The translations under genes and the position numbers were made by a program. This document shows positions 36,651 to 37,773 of a stretch of 37,773 nt of DNA, in pieces. Position 1 is the first letter of the stretch; each line of letters opens with the position of its first letter. The notes beneath the pieces are model-generated. The model saw nothing but the letters and a program-made list of their open reading frames with translations, searched no databases and was not told the origin of the DNA. Source of the stretch: Clostridium sp. (GTDB lineage: Bacteria; Bacillota; Clostridia; Clostridiales; Clostridiaceae); the NCBI RefSeq assembly GCF_026168755.1, contig NZ_JAPFDR010000032.1, positions 1-37,773 of the forward strand. Direction: 5' to 3'.

Positions 36651-37610
36651 TTAGAAAAATGCATTTTCATTATCTACTTTTCTTACTATTCCGTTAGTTA
36701 TTAACACTAGTATTAATCCAACAAATGATTGGTATAATCCAGCAGCTGTACTCATACCTATATTCCCAAGATTCATAAGTGCTCTATAAACATAAGTATC
36801 AATAACATTAGTTACTGGATATAATGCTCCTGAATCTTTTGGTAATTGATAGAATAATCCAAAATCTGATTTAAACATTCCACCGATAGATGTAATGAAC
36901 ATTATTATTAATACTGGTTTTAATAATGGTAAAGTTATGTTCTTGATTTGTTGCCACTTTGTAGCACCATCAATCATTGCTGCTTCATAATAAGATTTAT
37001 CTATTCCACATATAGAAGCTAAGTAAATAACGGTTCCATACCCTATTGATTTCCATTGGCTCATAAAGACAATTATATAAGGCCAGAATTTTGATTCTGT
37101 ATACCATGATACTGTATCTTTTCCCATTGAAGCTAATATATTATTAACAAATCCTTGAGTTGGACTTAAAAATGTATATAAACAGTAACTTACAACTACC
37201 CAAGATAAAAAGTATGGTAAAAACATTGCTGTTTGATAAAACTTTGATAATTTCTTATTAAAAAGTTCTCTTAATAATATTGCTAATGTAACAGGAATAA
37301 TTATTCCTAAAATTATAAATGTAAAATTATATAAAATTGTATTTCTAGTAATTAACCAAGCATCACTACTTTGGAATAGAAACTTGAAATTAGCTAATCC
37401 CACCCATGGGCTCTTAATTAAACTTTCTATAAATCCACCTTCAATTCTCCATTGTTTGAATGCTATAACTACTCCAATCATTGGTAGATAAGCAAATATT
37501 AAAAACCATATTGCTCCTGGTAAAGCTAATCCTACTAATTGCCTATTTTCTTTAAATGTTTGCCATCTACTCTTTTTAATTATGCCTTGCGAACTTTTTG
37601 CTTTTCTCAT
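36651..37610 (-). CDS. ABC transporter permease, LplB/YteP (MalF-like) type
   Basis: First transmembrane subunit of the oligosaccharide importer, 319 residues, complete, with six predicted helices. Typical LplB features are GLALPGAIWFLIFAYLPMIG (about 27-46), RNTILYNFTFIILG (about 94-107), FLPYFLSWVVVSY, and the EAA loop YEAAMIDGATKWQQIKNI near 207-224. The end, GLYQSFVGLILVLITNGIVR, is the normal last helix. ATG with AGGGGGAGAAATA. It is the first gene of the probable operon permease-permease-GH38-regulator, so the promoter at the right edge decides the uptake system. Confidence 0.94.
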   Translation of the reverse strand: MRKAKSSQGIIKKSRWQTFKENRQLVGLALPGAIWFLIFAYLPMIGVVIAFKQWRIEGGFIESLIKSPWVGLANFKFLFQSSDAWLITRNTILYNFTFIILGIIIPVTLAILLRELFNKKLSKFYQTAMFLPYFLSWVVVSYCLYTFLSPTQGFVNNILASMGKDTVSWYTESKFWPYIIVFMSQWKSIGYGTVIYLASICGIDKSYYEAAMIDGATKWQQIKNITLPLLKPVLIIMFITSIGGMFKSDFGLFYQLPKDSGALYPVTNVIDTYVYRALMNLGNIGMSTAAGLYQSFVGLILVLITNGIVRKVDNENAFF

Positions 37611-37635
37611 TATTTCTCCCCCTCTTTTTGTAAGT

Positions 37636-37657
37636 TAGTGTAAATTTTTCTACACTA
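37636..37657. promoter_or_regulatory. Inverted repeat (putative operator) ahead of the permease operon
   Basis: TAGTGTA (37636-37642) and TACACTA (37651-37657) form a perfect 7-bp inverted repeat with an 8-base spacer, 26 bases before the permease ATG. The half-site strings TAGTGTAAATTTT and TTTTCTACAC are both found again, in swapped order, ahead of GH85 copy 2, and TACACTA at 31409-31415 ahead of copy 3. This fits a shared regulator site. In the rest of the right edge (37658-37773) I see only AT-rich DNA and a short hairpin of A and T runs; no promoter can be placed with confidence. Confidence 0.5.
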
Positions 37658-37773
37658 CTTCTCTTTTTAAATCTTTATATATCAAGGTTTCGCAAGTTTT
37701 TTTGTATAAAAAAACAACGACCCCCTAATTTCATGTTAAAATTGAATCTCTTACAAAACAAAAATAACCATGA

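Noticed and set aside
36312..36704. Plus-strand 130-codon ORF overlapping the two permease genes
   Set aside because: Spans the permease-permease junction antisense to both membrane proteins; composition reflects their hydrophobic codons.
37658..37773. cre-like or terminator-like element around the CG-containing AACTTGCGAAACC and GGGGGTCGTTG strings at the right edge
   Set aside because: The first lacks the TG...CA frame of cre; the second has a T-run but no complementary arm inside the window.

Overview
The window is AT-rich DNA of a low-GC Firmicute. Strong GGAGG-type ribosome binding sites, sortase LPQTG anchors, and gene families such as oleate hydratase, LplABC-type sugar ABC transporters and GH85 enzymes point to Clostridium sensu stricto (gut or host-associated). 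The species cannot be fixed from the sequence alone.

Layout. Bases 1-630 hold a long imperfect palindrome, a cobalamin riboswitch on the minus strand that serves a gene beyond the left edge, and the terminator of the first gene. Three genes of general metabolism follow: oleate hydratase (-), aspartate 4-decarboxylase (-) and a cytoplasmic 5'-nucleotidase-type phosphatase (+). A strong bidirectional terminator at about 5.95 kb closes this part. Everything from 6 kb to the right edge is one glycan-utilisation locus, nearly all on the minus strand. Read in the direction of transcription it contains: two ABC permeases, a GH38 alpha-mannosidase and an AraC-type response regulator (probable operon); two tandem secreted GH85 endo-beta-N-acetylglucosaminidases, each with its own promoter region and terminator; a lipoprotein sugar-binding protein (own promoter and terminator); GH3 glycosidase, a third GH85 and a GH20 hexosaminidase (probable operon); and finally a divergent GH38 enzyme, a two-domain mannose-6-phosphate isomerase and a ROK kinase (operon). 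A divergent AraC/cupin regulator on the plus strand sits between the last two groups.

How it works together (inference from families and context). Three exported GH85 enzymes, two of them sortase-anchored and one apparently released, cleave the chitobiose core of N-glycans on host glycoproteins. The freed oligosaccharide is bound by the lipoprotein and imported by the two permeases; no ATPase gene is present, so a shared MsmX-type ATPase is presumably used. Inside the cell, two GH38 alpha-mannosidases, GH20 and GH3, all without signal peptides, take the glycan apart. The ROK kinase and the mannose-6-phosphate isomerase feed the sugars into glycolysis. Two AraC-family regulators and CcpA-type cre-like sites in front of two GH85 genes suggest substrate induction plus catabolite repression.

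Unusual points: the response regulator has lost its phospho-acceptor Asp and conserved Lys; the oleate hydratase start region looks frameshifted by one base in an A-run; the isomerase carries an extra N-terminal domain resembling a degenerate P-loop kinase; the two tandem GH85 genes look like a duplication in which one copy lost all its surface-attachment modules; GC-rich hairpins recur between co-oriented genes; and a 230-bp block of degenerate repeats with about 58-bp spacing lies between the AraC and GH20 genes.
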